In this document: in pieces, positions 9,317 through 18,663 of the stretch | Numbering within the stretch: position 1 is the stretch's first letter | Layout of the letters: each line of letters opens with the position of its first letter | Assembly (NCBI GenBank): GCA_018242725.1 | Contig: JAFEBI010000021.1 | Coordinates: 62,001-126,000 of the forward strand | Length of the DNA stretch: 64,000 nucleotides | Direction of reading: 5' to 3' | Source of the DNA: Nitrospira sp. | Lineage (GTDB): Bacteria; Nitrospirota; Nitrospiria; Nitrospirales; Nitrospiraceae | Translations under genes and position numbers: made by a program | The notes under the pieces: model-generated | Database searches by the model: none | What the model was told of the DNA's origin: nothing | What the model saw: only the letters and a program-made list of their open reading frames with translations

Positions 9317-9727
9317 TCAGTCAACCGCTCTTCTGAGGGCCTTCAACCTTCCCTGCTTTTTCTTGGCATCAATCCGCCTCTCGCGGGCACTCTTCGTAGG
9401 TTTCGTTGGTTTTCGCTTCTTGCGTGGGACTGCAGCTCGTTGAATTAACATCTGTAGGCGGAACAGCGCGTCCTCACGGTTGCGCTCCTGGGTGCGGTAT
9501 TGTTGGGCCTTAATAGTGATCACTCCGTCGGCCGAGATGCGGTGATCGTGGAGGTTCAGCAGGGCTGCTTTGTAGAACTGCGGCAAAGATGACGCATGGA
9601 CATCAAATCGAAGATGGATGGCAGTTGAGACCTTATTAATATTCTGACCCCCTGCGCCCTGCGAACGGATGGCGTGAAGTTCAATTTCCTGATCAGGAAT
9701 CGCAATGGACGACGAAATATGCAGCAT
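9317..9727 (-). CDS. arfB: Alternative ribosome-rescue factor / peptidyl-tRNA hydrolase (YaeJ-type)
   Basis: A 136-residue protein of the class I release-factor domain. The catalytic GGQ is in SQGAGGQNINKVSTA (residues 22-36), and the protein ends in a long basic tail (KKRKPTKPTKSARERR, then KKKQGRLKALRR). In the ArfB family this tail enters the empty mRNA channel of stalled ribosomes while GGQ hydrolyses the peptidyl-tRNA. It lacks the codon-recognition domains of RF1/RF2, as expected at this length. It is convergent with the TPR gene. Confidence 0.93.
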   Translation of the reverse strand: MLHISSSIAIPDQEIELHAIRSQGAGGQNINKVSTAIHLRFDVHASSLPQFYKAALLNLHDHRISADGVITIKAQQYRTQERNREDALFRLQMLIQRAAVPRKKRKPTKPTKSARERRIDAKKKQGRLKALRRAVD

Positions 9728-9811
9728 GATGAGTAGCTATCATACTAACGGCATAGGCGCAACGTGCTAAATCCTAAGGTAATCATGCTAAGAGTGGTTA
9801 CGGAGAAAGGC

Positions 9812-9844
9812 GCGCGGTGGACCCAAAGCACGGGCCCACCGCGC
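9812..9844 (-). terminator. Hairpin terminator candidate downstream of the carbonic anhydrase gene
   Basis: A 13-bp stem with one mismatch (GCGCGGTGG-ACCC pairing with GGGCCC-ACCGCGC) and a 7-base loop lies just after the minus-strand carbonic anhydrase stop. On the minus strand it is followed by CCTTTCTCC, only moderately U-rich, so termination may be partial. Confidence 0.6.
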
Positions 9845-9854
9845 AGTGATAATC

Positions 9855-10826
9855 TTAGTCGACGTGTAGCTTCTTGTGAATTTCCACGGTGCGGGAATTG
9901 GTGTTTTGGATGATACGGTTATTGTTCATTGTAAAAAACTTTTGGAGTTGTCGGATCTGGCTCTGCGCCACCCTCAGTGGTTCGGACATCACATACCAGC
10001 TCACTCCTTCACTGCAAGGCGGCGTCGTCAAGGATCCTGCATAGGTAAAGACAGACTCGTTTTCTGCCGGAATCAACTTTGCTGGGTCTAACGGGATTCC
10101 GGAACCACCTGTGTTATAGGCGTCGTGCTCTTCCGGAGTATTCTCGATGATGTTCTTCAAAATGGGGTTCTCTGAAGTGGAGCCATGTGATCCGTCTAGG
10201 AAGATTCCCAGCACGGCAAGTTTGCCATCCTCACGTTGATGGACGAAATGCAGCTCCCCACTGTACTGGTGTCCGGCGGGATACTGACCTTTTATGACAA
10301 GGTGTTCACTGGGCGTGTGAAAATGGAACTGAACGAGCGGGTACACATCCTTTCCGATGATCAGTTTACCGGGGTAGCCGGCTGAGAAAGAGACTTGTAC
10401 TGCGTGGCCTGTGTTCCTGAAAACATAGGCGTTGCCTTGGTCTGTTCCGATCGCCGCCTTTTCCGAGGTACTGACGGACGGAGCATACCGCACCACCAGA
10501 GAATCGGCACGGCGCTCGGGTTCAGCGGGTGGGTTGTTGTCGGAACTCTTCGTAATGGGGTTAAGGATGAGTGGAATCGGATTGGAGGTCAAGTTGATAG
10601 CGATCGGTGATTGATGGGATCCAATCGCGCATTCGGCATAGGGAAACTTAAATGCGGCTGAATTAGAGCTCGAGAGTCCCTCAACGGTGGCCCAGAATGT
10701 TCCATCATACCCCTGACCACCTTCCTGAATCAGCGTGGAGTGGTCCCAATTACTTGCGTTGGCTGGGCCCGACAATACAATCGACAGGATACTGAGTGCG
10801 ATAATTTTTATCGAATATGTGTTCAT
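9855..10826 (-). CDS. Alpha-carbonic anhydrase, exported
   Basis: A 323-residue protein. A cleavable signal peptide (about 24 residues, ending NAS) sends it to the periplasm. Alpha-class hallmarks are all present: GSHQSPI (69-75), NTGHAVQV, the zinc histidines H168 and H170 in FHFHTPSEH and H193 in ELHFVHQ, and the late SLTTPPCSEGVSWYV block. The enzyme interconverts CO2 and bicarbonate. An insertion of about 25 polar residues (around 93-118) separates the first block from the core. In context it is one of three inorganic-carbon functions in this window, with the SulP transporter and the DAB operon, and would feed the periplasmic CO2/HCO3- pool. Confidence 0.95.
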   Translation of the reverse strand: MNTYSIKIIALSILSIVLSGPANASNWDHSTLIQEGGQGYDGTFWATVEGLSSSNSAAFKFPYAECAIGSHQSPIAINLTSNPIPLILNPITKSSDNNPPAEPERRADSLVVRYAPSVSTSEKAAIGTDQGNAYVFRNTGHAVQVSFSAGYPGKLIIGKDVYPLVQFHFHTPSEHLVIKGQYPAGHQYSGELHFVHQREDGKLAVLGIFLDGSHGSTSENPILKNIIENTPEEHDAYNTGGSGIPLDPAKLIPAENESVFTYAGSLTTPPCSEGVSWYVMSEPLRVAQSQIRQLQKFFTMNNNRIIQNTNSRTVEIHKKLHVD

Positions 10827-11972
10827 AGATTTTTACCTTGTCATGATGATGTAAATAAGCGCGTGTGTTCAGAGAACATACAAGCTCTTCAATGGTTTCC
10901 TCTTGGGCATGCCCAAGGTGCTGTTATGGATAAACTGCCGTATGTTGCGCTCAACTCGAGATCCATGGAGAGAGCAGCATCGTGTGTGCGGGACAGACTG
11001 ATACACATCCCTATGTCAACAAGTGTGTATCCGGCAATCAGGGGCAGAGGATGCTGGTAGTGTCGCACCCATATAAGAAGTTGCCAACTGAGAGGAGAGG
11101 CGAGGCGACGGATTTTCAGGAAAATATGGATAGATGGTGAGATGACACAAGAAAAAGAAGAACACGATACCCTTCATTACGATCCTCCTTGGTTAATCGG
11201 GAACATAGTGGCGTGCCAGTCGACGGATCGCCGTACTGATCATCACATCGACAATGCTTCATGAACTGTAGCCATGGTCCATTCTACTTATGGACGAGGA
11301 ACGATCACGGCGACTCCCCATGTGGGCAAATCATGTGCCAGACTGTTTTGGCGCTGTTCAGAAAAGAAATTCGTGACAGGCACTAGGAACGCTCAATGTT
11401 AAGTAATCGGCGGTATTAGCTGAGGATGAAGAATCTCAGAAACAGTTTCTGTGACTGCTAAGAAGAGAGAAAAAGACGGCCACTTTTTGATGGCTGCGGA
11501 GAAAAATGGTGCAGAAGTGCACGCCCGTATCTGTGCGGATATGTATCAAGCTCTGTGCAATAAGAGCCTCAGGCCCTGGGCCGTGGTCAGTCCTTGCCTT
11601 CATGTCATTCTGCTCTGTCCATGGTGAGTTGGTCTTAGGATACTTACGGGAGGTAAAGTTGTGCTGTTCTCATACTGGTCGAGTTCAAGAAGTCAGATAA
11701 AGGAGGGATCACGTAGCGGCAGGTGGTAGTCAATTATCGAGAGAGTCATGGATGCTGGTTACCAAAATGAATTCCTCAATAGCCGATCGATTCCCAACCT
11801 GCGAATCAGATGAATCACGCGATTCCCTTCGGTTCTTCATCAACATATAGATCAGACACCGAATCACTCGTGAGCGACACCGCAAGATGTCCTCGTTCAT
11901 ATGGAGACCTGCGGCTGAACCCTGGTTAGCCATGGGCTCTCCATCTCTTGCTCCTGCGTGAGAGAGGATGTC
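10827..11972. other. Gene-poor intergenic DNA
   Basis: No frame here has convincing length, start signal or protein-like composition. The short open frames are low-complexity shadows on either strand. I see no tRNA and no clear hairpin terminator. It begins a 3.4-kb stretch with very low coding density between two well-packed regions, which suggests gene decay or former insertion. Confidence 0.5.
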
Positions 11973-12197
11973 TTACAGGAGTTCTGGAAGGCGGTCGATA
12001 ATCCGCAGTCTCAAATCCTGGCCAAGCTGGATCTGGACCATCTTAGTCGAAAGTTTGTCTCGCATCTGCCGAATTTCGTCCGCAGTGAACTGGACCTGCC
12101 CGCCGCATCGATCGACTAAATGATAGATAAGCAAAGAGGTGAGGAGCTGCGCTTCTTCATCGCTGGCGTGATGGCTTAAGTTAAGGATCTGTGACAT
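11973..12197 (-). CDS. Small hypothetical helical protein, 74 residues
   Basis: The frame gives a plausible soluble alpha-helical protein (SDEEAQLLTSLLIYHLVDRC, then a charged helix with DEIRQMRDKLSTKMVQIQ). A GGAG lies about 12 bases before the ATG. It is isolated within gene-poor DNA and I recognise no family. Confidence 0.45.
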   Translation of the reverse strand: MSQILNLSHHASDEEAQLLTSLLIYHLVDRCGGQVQFTADEIRQMRDKLSTKMVQIQLGQDLRLRIIDRLPELL

Positions 12198-12600
12198 GCC
12201 GGTACTGATCTCCGATTGAAGTCAGGTACTTATGGCTGAGCAAGTGAGGCATCCACAATGCCACAGAGGTAGGGGGCTAGCGGACTGTACCAGCTAATTG
12301 TGTACTGAACATGCGGTCAAGACAGGTGTTCATCAACGTATATTCATCACGCCAGAGCTGGATAATACGGTTTGTAAACGCCTGTTACTGGCCACTAGAG
12401 GCAGGTCAGAGAGGGACTCAGCGGTCTTGCCTCTGGAATTTTGAATTGGCGCTGTGCTGATTGATCTTGTAGTGAACAATGGATGAATAGAGGAGGTAAT
12501 GAGCCACTGTGTGCCTCTCTCTAGATCACGGTGTATGGACTTTCCATGCACGGCGATCGGGATGCCTACCCGCCGTGGCACTTCCCACCCATGGTTCAAC

Positions 12601-12861
12601 TCATAAACTTAAAGTCACTGAATTTATTGGGTGTAGATGGCTTGCTGAAAGATCCGTTTCTTGGAAAAATGCTGGCCGAGGCGGGGTGTGCGGCTGATTA
12701 AAGTGCCCCACCCATGCATAGCCTTGCCAAAGAGAGAGATTCTCGGTCAGTTGATAACCAAGCGCCGGACGAAGCAGCAGCTGATCGATATTGGTGACAT
12801 CGTCGCCTGGTTCTGTACGTCCGACTTCGTTATTGCCAAGGAGGTGATCTGGAGCGATAAA
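12601..12861 (-). pseudogene. Decayed outer-membrane protein fragment (DUF2490-like)
   Basis: The minus strand in one frame encodes DVTNIDQLLLRPALGYQ followed by LTENLSLWQGYAWVGHF. This resembles the C-terminal half of DUF2490 outer-membrane beta-barrel proteins, which are typically RP.LGY followed by LW.GYAW. Upstream in the same frame there is a stop after NTALRLL, and no start codon with a ribosome site is available. The C-terminal strand expected after GYAW is replaced by unrelated sequence ending in TGA. I infer a dead gene with both ends lost. Confidence 0.6.
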
Positions 12862-14275
12862 TTACAGGAGCCGAAGTGCCGTGTTGGGGTTGAAAGCATG
12901 CAAGGCTTCAACAGCAATGCTTGCCTGACTCCACTCTTTGAGTGAAAAAGCGGTTCGGCCAAGCTCTGTCGTAATCGACTTGGAAACCAGGCTCAAAGAC
13001 CATGTCAAAGCCAAGCCCAGTGCGAGGCACGTCTAGGACTGGTTGAGATGGGTCACTATCCAGACCAGACCGACGGGTAGCTGAAAAGAGTCCCTCCTCT
13101 CGAAATCGACCACTCGGCCAAAGCCTGAAATACTTCAGTCTACGAAAGCATCTCAATTAGGAACAGGACCTGCACCCAGTATGACTGATCTTCTCGGCAG
13201 CCCTATTGACCCAAGTGTAAGAGGCGCATCTGAATGGCTGTCACTGGGCCGGGAGAGTTGTGTATTGAGGGAGGGGTGGCAGATCGGTCTGGAGTGCTGA
13301 GCGGAACCCACGTTTCAGATCCATCCCGCCGACTAATTAGGTCAGAGATAATAGACAAGACAATACTGGGCAGGAGCTCTGCCGCAGTCTTCTATCGATG
13401 GTAACTACCCATACAAACAGGATTCCTGTCAGGGACAAGCCCCTCAACAGCATCGCACTTTCTTTCATTCGTCGCAGGGATGTCCGCACGAGCCGCGCAG
13501 ATTATCGATAGCACCGCTCATCATTCCACGAAATATTCGTACCTTGTGAGCATGTGTACCGAGAGAGCGATTGATGAGTGGTATGGGGTGGGAACGCACA
13601 GCATTGAGAGCTGCGCTCAGTGATCGATCGAGGCACCCCATGCTAAGGAAGGTCTGATTAATTCAACTATTCAGTAGACTAACCCTCAAACCATTGGGGA
13701 ATCGATTGGTTTTTGCTTAAAAGTCCGAATTGATCAGACCTTCCCCAAATATTTCAATTGACGATCAAGAAAAATAATCCAAGTCGCACGTTACGCACTG
13801 CGGGATATCGCACCAGTCCACATTTTGACCTACTTGTGGAGTCTGTGGATTATAAAGAATTGGAGACAATGTGATGGATACGGTAGCGAGCTACATTTGA
13901 AACATTGCGCACCGTATAGGTTGTGCGAAATCGCTCTTTTAATCAGTGCGTGCGTCGGCGAAAGAGGATAAAATAGACGAAGTTCGAGAACATCGACGAA
14001 AATCATCATCGTAAGCATATGGACTTATTGACAAGGGTGAGCAGAGCGGTTTATGAAAATCTGTTAGGCAAACACTTTGCACGAGCGACAGACACAGAAG
14101 CAGATTGGCTCGTGAAGACGCAGAGAAGATTAGGAAATGAGAAGTTGTGAGACCTTCTCTGGTCCCCAATACGTTATAACATCGAGATTTCTACAGATAA
14201 CGGCTCCCCGATCAACCATGAACGGGAAGCTATCAAAGCAACCAAAATCTTACTCCTGTTGAAGGTAATGATCGT
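12862..14275. other. Gene-poor intergenic DNA upstream of the RND operon
   Basis: No convincing gene. A minus-strand frame around 12908-13156 gives barrel-like sequence (VPRTGLGFDMVFEPGFQVDY) that may be more of the same decayed region as the fragment below it. The 98-bp inverted-repeat element at 13647-13744 lies here. The last 300 bases are AT-rich and should hold the promoter of the RND operon; I could not fix a -35/-10 pair. Confidence 0.5.
13647..13744. mobile_element. MITE-like element with 18-bp terminal inverted repeats
   Basis: GGAAGGTCTGATTAATTC at 13647-13664 is the inverted copy of 13727-13744 with a single mismatch. The 98-bp unit has no coding capacity. The ends resemble IS5-group termini, which begin GGAAGGT, and the left flank CTAA matches the YTAR target type of that group; the right flank CCAA is one base different. 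I infer a non-autonomous element or a solo deletion derivative of an insertion sequence. Confidence 0.65.
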
Positions 14276-17200
14276 ATGAATAAACTCGTCCAAATTGCCT
14301 TAAAAAAGCCCTATACCTTCGTGGTTCTTGCCATCCTCATTGTCGTGTTTGGAGTCATGACGGTAATCCATGCTCCGACCGACGTCTTCCCCAATATCCA
14401 GATGCCTGTGAGCTCGGTCGTCTGGCTCTATGATGGGTTGATGCCGCAGGAAACGGAAGGACGGGTCACGCGAGTGTTCGAACAGATGTTGACCCAGACG
14501 GTGGAAGGCATCAAGACTATTGTGAGTACCTCCTACTTTGGCCATTCCATCATTAATATCTTTCTCCAGGACGGAGTTGATCTGGCCGGTAGCGAAGCTG
14601 ATATCGTGGGTATCTCGCAAACCTCTGTCAAAGCGCTCCCACCTGATGTCGCAGCGCCCATGGTGATGCGGCTCTTCCCCTCTCAAGTACCGGTCGCTGT
14701 CCTGCAGGTTGAGTCCGAAGTAGAGACGCCGGCGGAGCTCTACAATCTCTGCGTCATGCGCATCCGCCCCATGCTCGTCACAATCCCCGGTGCGATCCTG
14801 CCGCATCCGTACGGGGGGCAGGACATGCAGGTCATGATCAACGTTGATCAAGACAAACTGCGGGCCCGTCACCTCACTACGGAGGATGTGCACCAAGCGA
14901 TCGAGAAACAGAATCTCGTGCTCCCGGGCGGAGACATGAAAATCAAGGAAACTGACTGGTTGGTGCTGACGAATGCCTCTCCGCTCAAGATCGAAGAATT
15001 CGACGACATTCCGATCAAGCGTGAAGGGAACTCCTTCATCCATCTGCGCGATGTTGCCACGGTTCGACTGGCTGGTCGGGTCCAAACGAACTCCGTCTTA
15101 GTCGACGGAAAGCAGGCGGTCATCGTCGTCGTCATGAAAAGCAGCGAAGCGTCGACGATCGCCATTGTCGACGGCATCCGAAAAATGATTCCGCGTATTC
15201 AGGAGGTGGTTCCTGCCGATGTGAAGGTGAGTCTCCTCAGCGATTCATCGGTGTTTGTGAGGGATGCCATTGCCGATGTCGTCCATGAAATGGTCATTGC
15301 CGCAGCTCTCGTCGGTTTCATTGTGTTATTCATGCTGGGTTCATGGCGTCCCACCGTCATCGTGCTGACCTCGATCCCGCTCTCCATTCTCAGTTCCATT
15401 ATCTGTCTCCACCTCCTTGAGCAATCGATCAATATCATGACGCTCGGCGGGCTCGCACTGGCTGTCGGCATCCTTGTCGATAACGCGGCCGTTATGATCG
15501 AAAACATCGACACGCACATTGAGATGGGTAAGCCGTTGGAAGAGGCGATCATCGACGCCGCTAATCAGATCATTCTTCCGACGTTCGTGGCCACGTTAGC
15601 CATCACCATCGTCTGGGTTCCGTTATTCCACTTAACCGGTATCGCTGGCTGGATCTTCCCGGCCATGGCCGAGGCGGTCGTCTTTGCAATGCTGGCTTCC
15701 TTTATTCTGACCTACACCCTGGTCCCAACCATGGCGAAGTATGTGTTGAAGGCCCACCATGAAAGTGGACCAGCGAATGGGGTATTTGCCCGCTTTCAGC
15801 ATGGATTCCAAGAGGCCTTCGAACGTTTTCGTGATCGATATACTGCGCTGCTTGAACAGGCGGTGGCTCATCGAGTGGGCTTCGTCGTAATCTCCCTGGT
15901 GGTCTCACTGGTATCTCTTGTGTTGTTTGCCTTTGAAGGACAGGAATTTTTCCCCCAAATCAAAGGTGGATTGCTGCAGATGCATATGCGGGCGCCACTC
16001 GGCCTGCGCATTGAGGCGGCAGGCCGAGTGGCCTCGCTTGTCTCGAACGATATTCGGGATATGCTGCCTGGTAATGTGGATGCGGTCGTCAGCAATTGCG
16101 GTCTCCCCGTGGGGGCACACAACCTCGCCTTCATTCCCACGCCGACGATCGGTACTCAGGATTGCGATCTCACGATTACGTTGAAGGATGAAAAGTCGCC
16201 GGTCTGGGATATTCGGAGCACGCTCCGTAAAGGATTGTCCGAACGCTACCCCGGCACGGAGTTTACCTTTCAGCCGGCGGACTTGAGCGATAAGATTCTC
16301 AACTTTGGTTCGCTCGCGCCGATCGACTTGCAGATCAACGGCCCTGATCTCTACGCCAATTATGAGTATGCTCAAAAATTAGCCGGCAAATTCCGGCAAA
16401 TTCCTGGAGCTGCCGATGTCTATATCTACCAGACCATGTTCCAGCCGACGATCCTGGTTGAAGGCGATCGGAGATTCGCGCTGGGCTTGAATCTGAGCCA
16501 ACGAGATTTTGGATTCAACATGCTTCTGGCTACGGCTGGCAGCCAACAGATCGATCAGAAATACTGGCTTGATCGCTCGACTCAACAGTCGTATAGGCTC
16601 AATGTCTATACTCCTCAACCACAGCTGGCGAGCATCGGAGATCTTCAGACCATTCCGGTAGCCCCGGAAGAGCGGGAACCGGCGGACGGTGGGGAAGCGA
16701 AGCTGCATTTGCTCGGCAATGTGACCAAGCTATCCTTGATCGGAACACCCGGAGTCGTGACTCATCGCAATCTCCTGCCCATGATTGACGTATTGGTGTC
16801 GGCGGAGGGGCGGGATCTCGGCGGGGTCCTGGATGATGTGAAAAAAATTGCGGAGAGCATGAAGGCCGATCTGCCACGTGGTGCGGAAGTAGAAGTCCAT
16901 GGCCAAGCCGAGGTCATGCACGATGCATTTGTCGAGCTGGGTGGCGGTCTCATTATTGCTATTGTGCTGGTGTACTTCTTGATCGTCGTTAATTTCCAAT
17001 CTTGGCTTGACCCCTTCATTATCGTCACGGCCTTGGTCGGTGCGTTTGCTGGTATCGCATGGTCGCTGTTCGTGACTGACACGTATATTTCCGTGCCGGC
17101 CCTGACCGGGGCGATCATGACGATGGGCACGGCTACTGCCAATTCCATTCTGCTTGTTGCTTATGCGCGCGAACGATTGGCGGTTCATGGTGATGCCATC

Positions 17201-17431
17201 CGGGCTGCGGTTGAGGCCGGAAAAGCTCGCATCCGTCCGGTGCTTATGACCGCTGCCGCGATGATATTCGGCATGCTCCCGATGGCAATGGCTAGTTCCC
17301 AGAACGCACCGCTGGGTCGAGCCGTCATGGGAGGGTTAACGGTTGCGACTCTGTTCACTCTGTTTTTCGTGCCCTGCATCTATGCGATCATTTATCACCG
17401 TCGAACGGTTCTCCAGAAGGAGCATGCCTGA
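14276..17431 (+). CDS. RND efflux transporter, inner-membrane pump (AcrB/HAE-like)
   Basis: A 1051-residue protein with the RND plan: TM1 (PYTFVVLAILIVVFGVM), a large periplasmic loop, a cluster of TM2-6, a second periplasmic loop, then TM7-12. TM4 holds GGLALAVGILVDNAAVMIENI, with acidic residues in the proton-relay position. The periplasmic start DVFPNIQMPVSSVVW is typical of the family. The pump exchanges protons for substrate and works with the adaptor and outer-membrane factor encoded immediately downstream. A very similar paralogue lies at 51480. The GAAGGTAAT stretch upstream of the ATG supports the start. Substrate is unknown. Confidence 0.95.
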   Translation: MNKLVQIALKKPYTFVVLAILIVVFGVMTVIHAPTDVFPNIQMPVSSVVWLYDGLMPQETEGRVTRVFEQMLTQTVEGIKTIVSTSYFGHSIINIFLQDGVDLAGSEADIVGISQTSVKALPPDVAAPMVMRLFPSQVPVAVLQVESEVETPAELYNLCVMRIRPMLVTIPGAILPHPYGGQDMQVMINVDQDKLRARHLTTEDVHQAIEKQNLVLPGGDMKIKETDWLVLTNASPLKIEEFDDIPIKREGNSFIHLRDVATVRLAGRVQTNSVLVDGKQAVIVVVMKSSEASTIAIVDGIRKMIPRIQEVVPADVKVSLLSDSSVFVRDAIADVVHEMVIAAALVGFIVLFMLGSWRPTVIVLTSIPLSILSSIICLHLLEQSINIMTLGGLALAVGILVDNAAVMIENIDTHIEMGKPLEEAIIDAANQIILPTFVATLAITIVWVPLFHLTGIAGWIFPAMAEAVVFAMLASFILTYTLVPTMAKYVLKAHHESGPANGVFARFQHGFQEAFERFRDRYTALLEQAVAHRVGFVVISLVVSLVSLVLFAFEGQEFFPQIKGGLLQMHMRAPLGLRIEAAGRVASLVSNDIRDMLPGNVDAVVSNCGLPVGAHNLAFIPTPTIGTQDCDLTITLKDEKSPVWDIRSTLRKGLSERYPGTEFTFQPADLSDKILNFGSLAPIDLQINGPDLYANYEYAQKLAGKFRQIPGAADVYIYQTMFQPTILVEGDRRFALGLNLSQRDFGFNMLLATAGSQQIDQKYWLDRSTQQSYRLNVYTPQPQLASIGDLQTIPVAPEEREPADGGEAKLHLLGNVTKLSLIGTPGVVTHRNLLPMIDVLVSAEGRDLGGVLDDVKKIAESMKADLPRGAEVEVHGQAEVMHDAFVELGGGLIIAIVLVYFLIVVNFQSWLDPFIIVTALVGAFAGIAWSLFVTDTYISVPALTGAIMTMGTATANSILLVAYARERLAVHGDAIRAAVEAGKARIRPVLMTAAAMIFGMLPMAMASSQNAPLGRAVMGGLTVATLFTLFFVPCIYAIIYHRRTVLQKEHA

Positions 17432-17432
17432 T

Positions 17433-18635
17433 ATGAATAAGTTAGGTGGAAAACTATTCCTAATTCTCATCATTGTTGGGTTTCTTGCCATCATGCTTTA
17501 TCGCATCAATGAAGGCCAACATGAAGCGGTGGCCCTGCAAAAGACTTCTGCAGAAGCTGCCGTCACCCCAGTGGCCCTCACTCAGGGCAAGGTGGTCGAT
17601 CCGAATGAATCTATTACACTCCCTGGGAATATCGTCGGGTGGTACGAGGCGCCTATCTATGCACGTGTCGAAGGGTATGTGAAGGCATGGTACAAGGACT
17701 ACGGAGACATCGTGAAAAAAGGCGACATCCTTGCTGAAATTACCACGCCGGACCTTGACGCCGAGTATAAACAAGCCCATGCAGACTTAGAATCCGAGCG
17801 CGCCATGAACGCGCTGGCTCAGCTGACCGCTCAACGCTACGTCGCTATGCGAGAACACCAAGCGCTTTCAGAGCAGGCAATCTCCGTCCAGCTGGCGGAG
17901 GCCCAGGCCGCAGCTGCAAAGGTGAAGGCAGCTGAGCAAAAAGTGAAGAACATCGAAGCGTTCATCGGTTTTAAAAAAATCACGGCCCCATTTGATGGAG
18001 TCGTAACTCAGCGAAATATCAATGTCGGTGACTTGGTGAGTAAGGAGGGGAATCTCAGCGGATCCGACTCGAAGAATAACCTCTTTACGGTAGCGGAGGT
18101 AGATAAACTACGTCTCTTTGTGAACGTGCCTGAAGCGTTCGGTCCGTTTCTCGCCCAAGGCATGACGGCTGATGTGACAGTCCCTCAAATCCCGAATCGT
18201 CATTTTAATTTCAAGTTCCTCACGGTTGCGAAAGGGTTCGATGTGAACACACGCACGGCGGTAACGGTCTTTACGATCGACAACAAAGATCGGGCACTGT
18301 GGCCAGGATCCTATGCCAGTGTTCATCTGACCGCTCCGGTCGATCGCAAAGTCATGACCATACCGACGAGTGCGCTGGTTTTTCAGGAACACGGCACCCA
18401 GGTAGCCGTGGTTGTCGACGACGATCGGCTACACTTCAAGCCGATCACAGTGGCTAAGATCTACGACAATTTCATCGAAGTGTCCGAGGGACTTACCGTG
18501 AACGACCGAATTGTCAACAATCCAAGCGCCGCGTTGCTTGAAGGTGACAAAGTGCGTGTCGTCACGCCGGTGGCCGGTTATGACATTGTTGGTACGCAAG
18601 CGAAGGCACCGGAACCGACGAACTCAAAACACTGA
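17433..18635 (+). CDS. RND efflux periplasmic adaptor (membrane fusion protein)
   Basis: A 400-residue protein. The ATG at 17433 lies 10 bases after AAGGAG and 2 bases past the pump stop; the in-frame ATG at 17424 is too close to that site. It has one N-terminal membrane anchor (FLILIIVGFLAIMLY) and a lipoyl half-motif (ARVEGYVKAWYKDYGDIVKKGDILAEI). A helical hairpin rich in Ala/Gln (about 110-175) and the second lipoyl half (ITAPFDGVVTQRNINVGDLV) follow, then beta-barrel and membrane-proximal domains. It would bridge the pump to the outer-membrane channel across the periplasm. Confidence 0.94.
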   Translation: MNKLGGKLFLILIIVGFLAIMLYRINEGQHEAVALQKTSAEAAVTPVALTQGKVVDPNESITLPGNIVGWYEAPIYARVEGYVKAWYKDYGDIVKKGDILAEITTPDLDAEYKQAHADLESERAMNALAQLTAQRYVAMREHQALSEQAISVQLAEAQAAAAKVKAAEQKVKNIEAFIGFKKITAPFDGVVTQRNINVGDLVSKEGNLSGSDSKNNLFTVAEVDKLRLFVNVPEAFGPFLAQGMTADVTVPQIPNRHFNFKFLTVAKGFDVNTRTAVTVFTIDNKDRALWPGSYASVHLTAPVDRKVMTIPTSALVFQEHGTQVAVVVDDDRLHFKPITVAKIYDNFIEVSEGLTVNDRIVNNPSAALLEGDKVRVVTPVAGYDIVGTQAKAPEPTNSKH

Positions 18636-18663
18636 TTCCCAACAACATAATGGCAGCTATCTT

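Noticed and set aside
11506-11700. 64-residue plus-strand frame in gene-poor DNA
   Set aside because: Cys-rich random-looking sequence with no convincing start.
12661-12945. Plus-strand 94-residue frame in the gene-poor tract
   Set aside because: It is the complement of the decayed outer-membrane protein fragment, whose motifs read only on the minus strand.
14300-15085. Long minus-strand open frame opposite the RND pump
   Set aside because: It is antisense to a certain gene; its His/Asp/Arg-rich sequence is typical of a shadow frame in GC-rich DNA.
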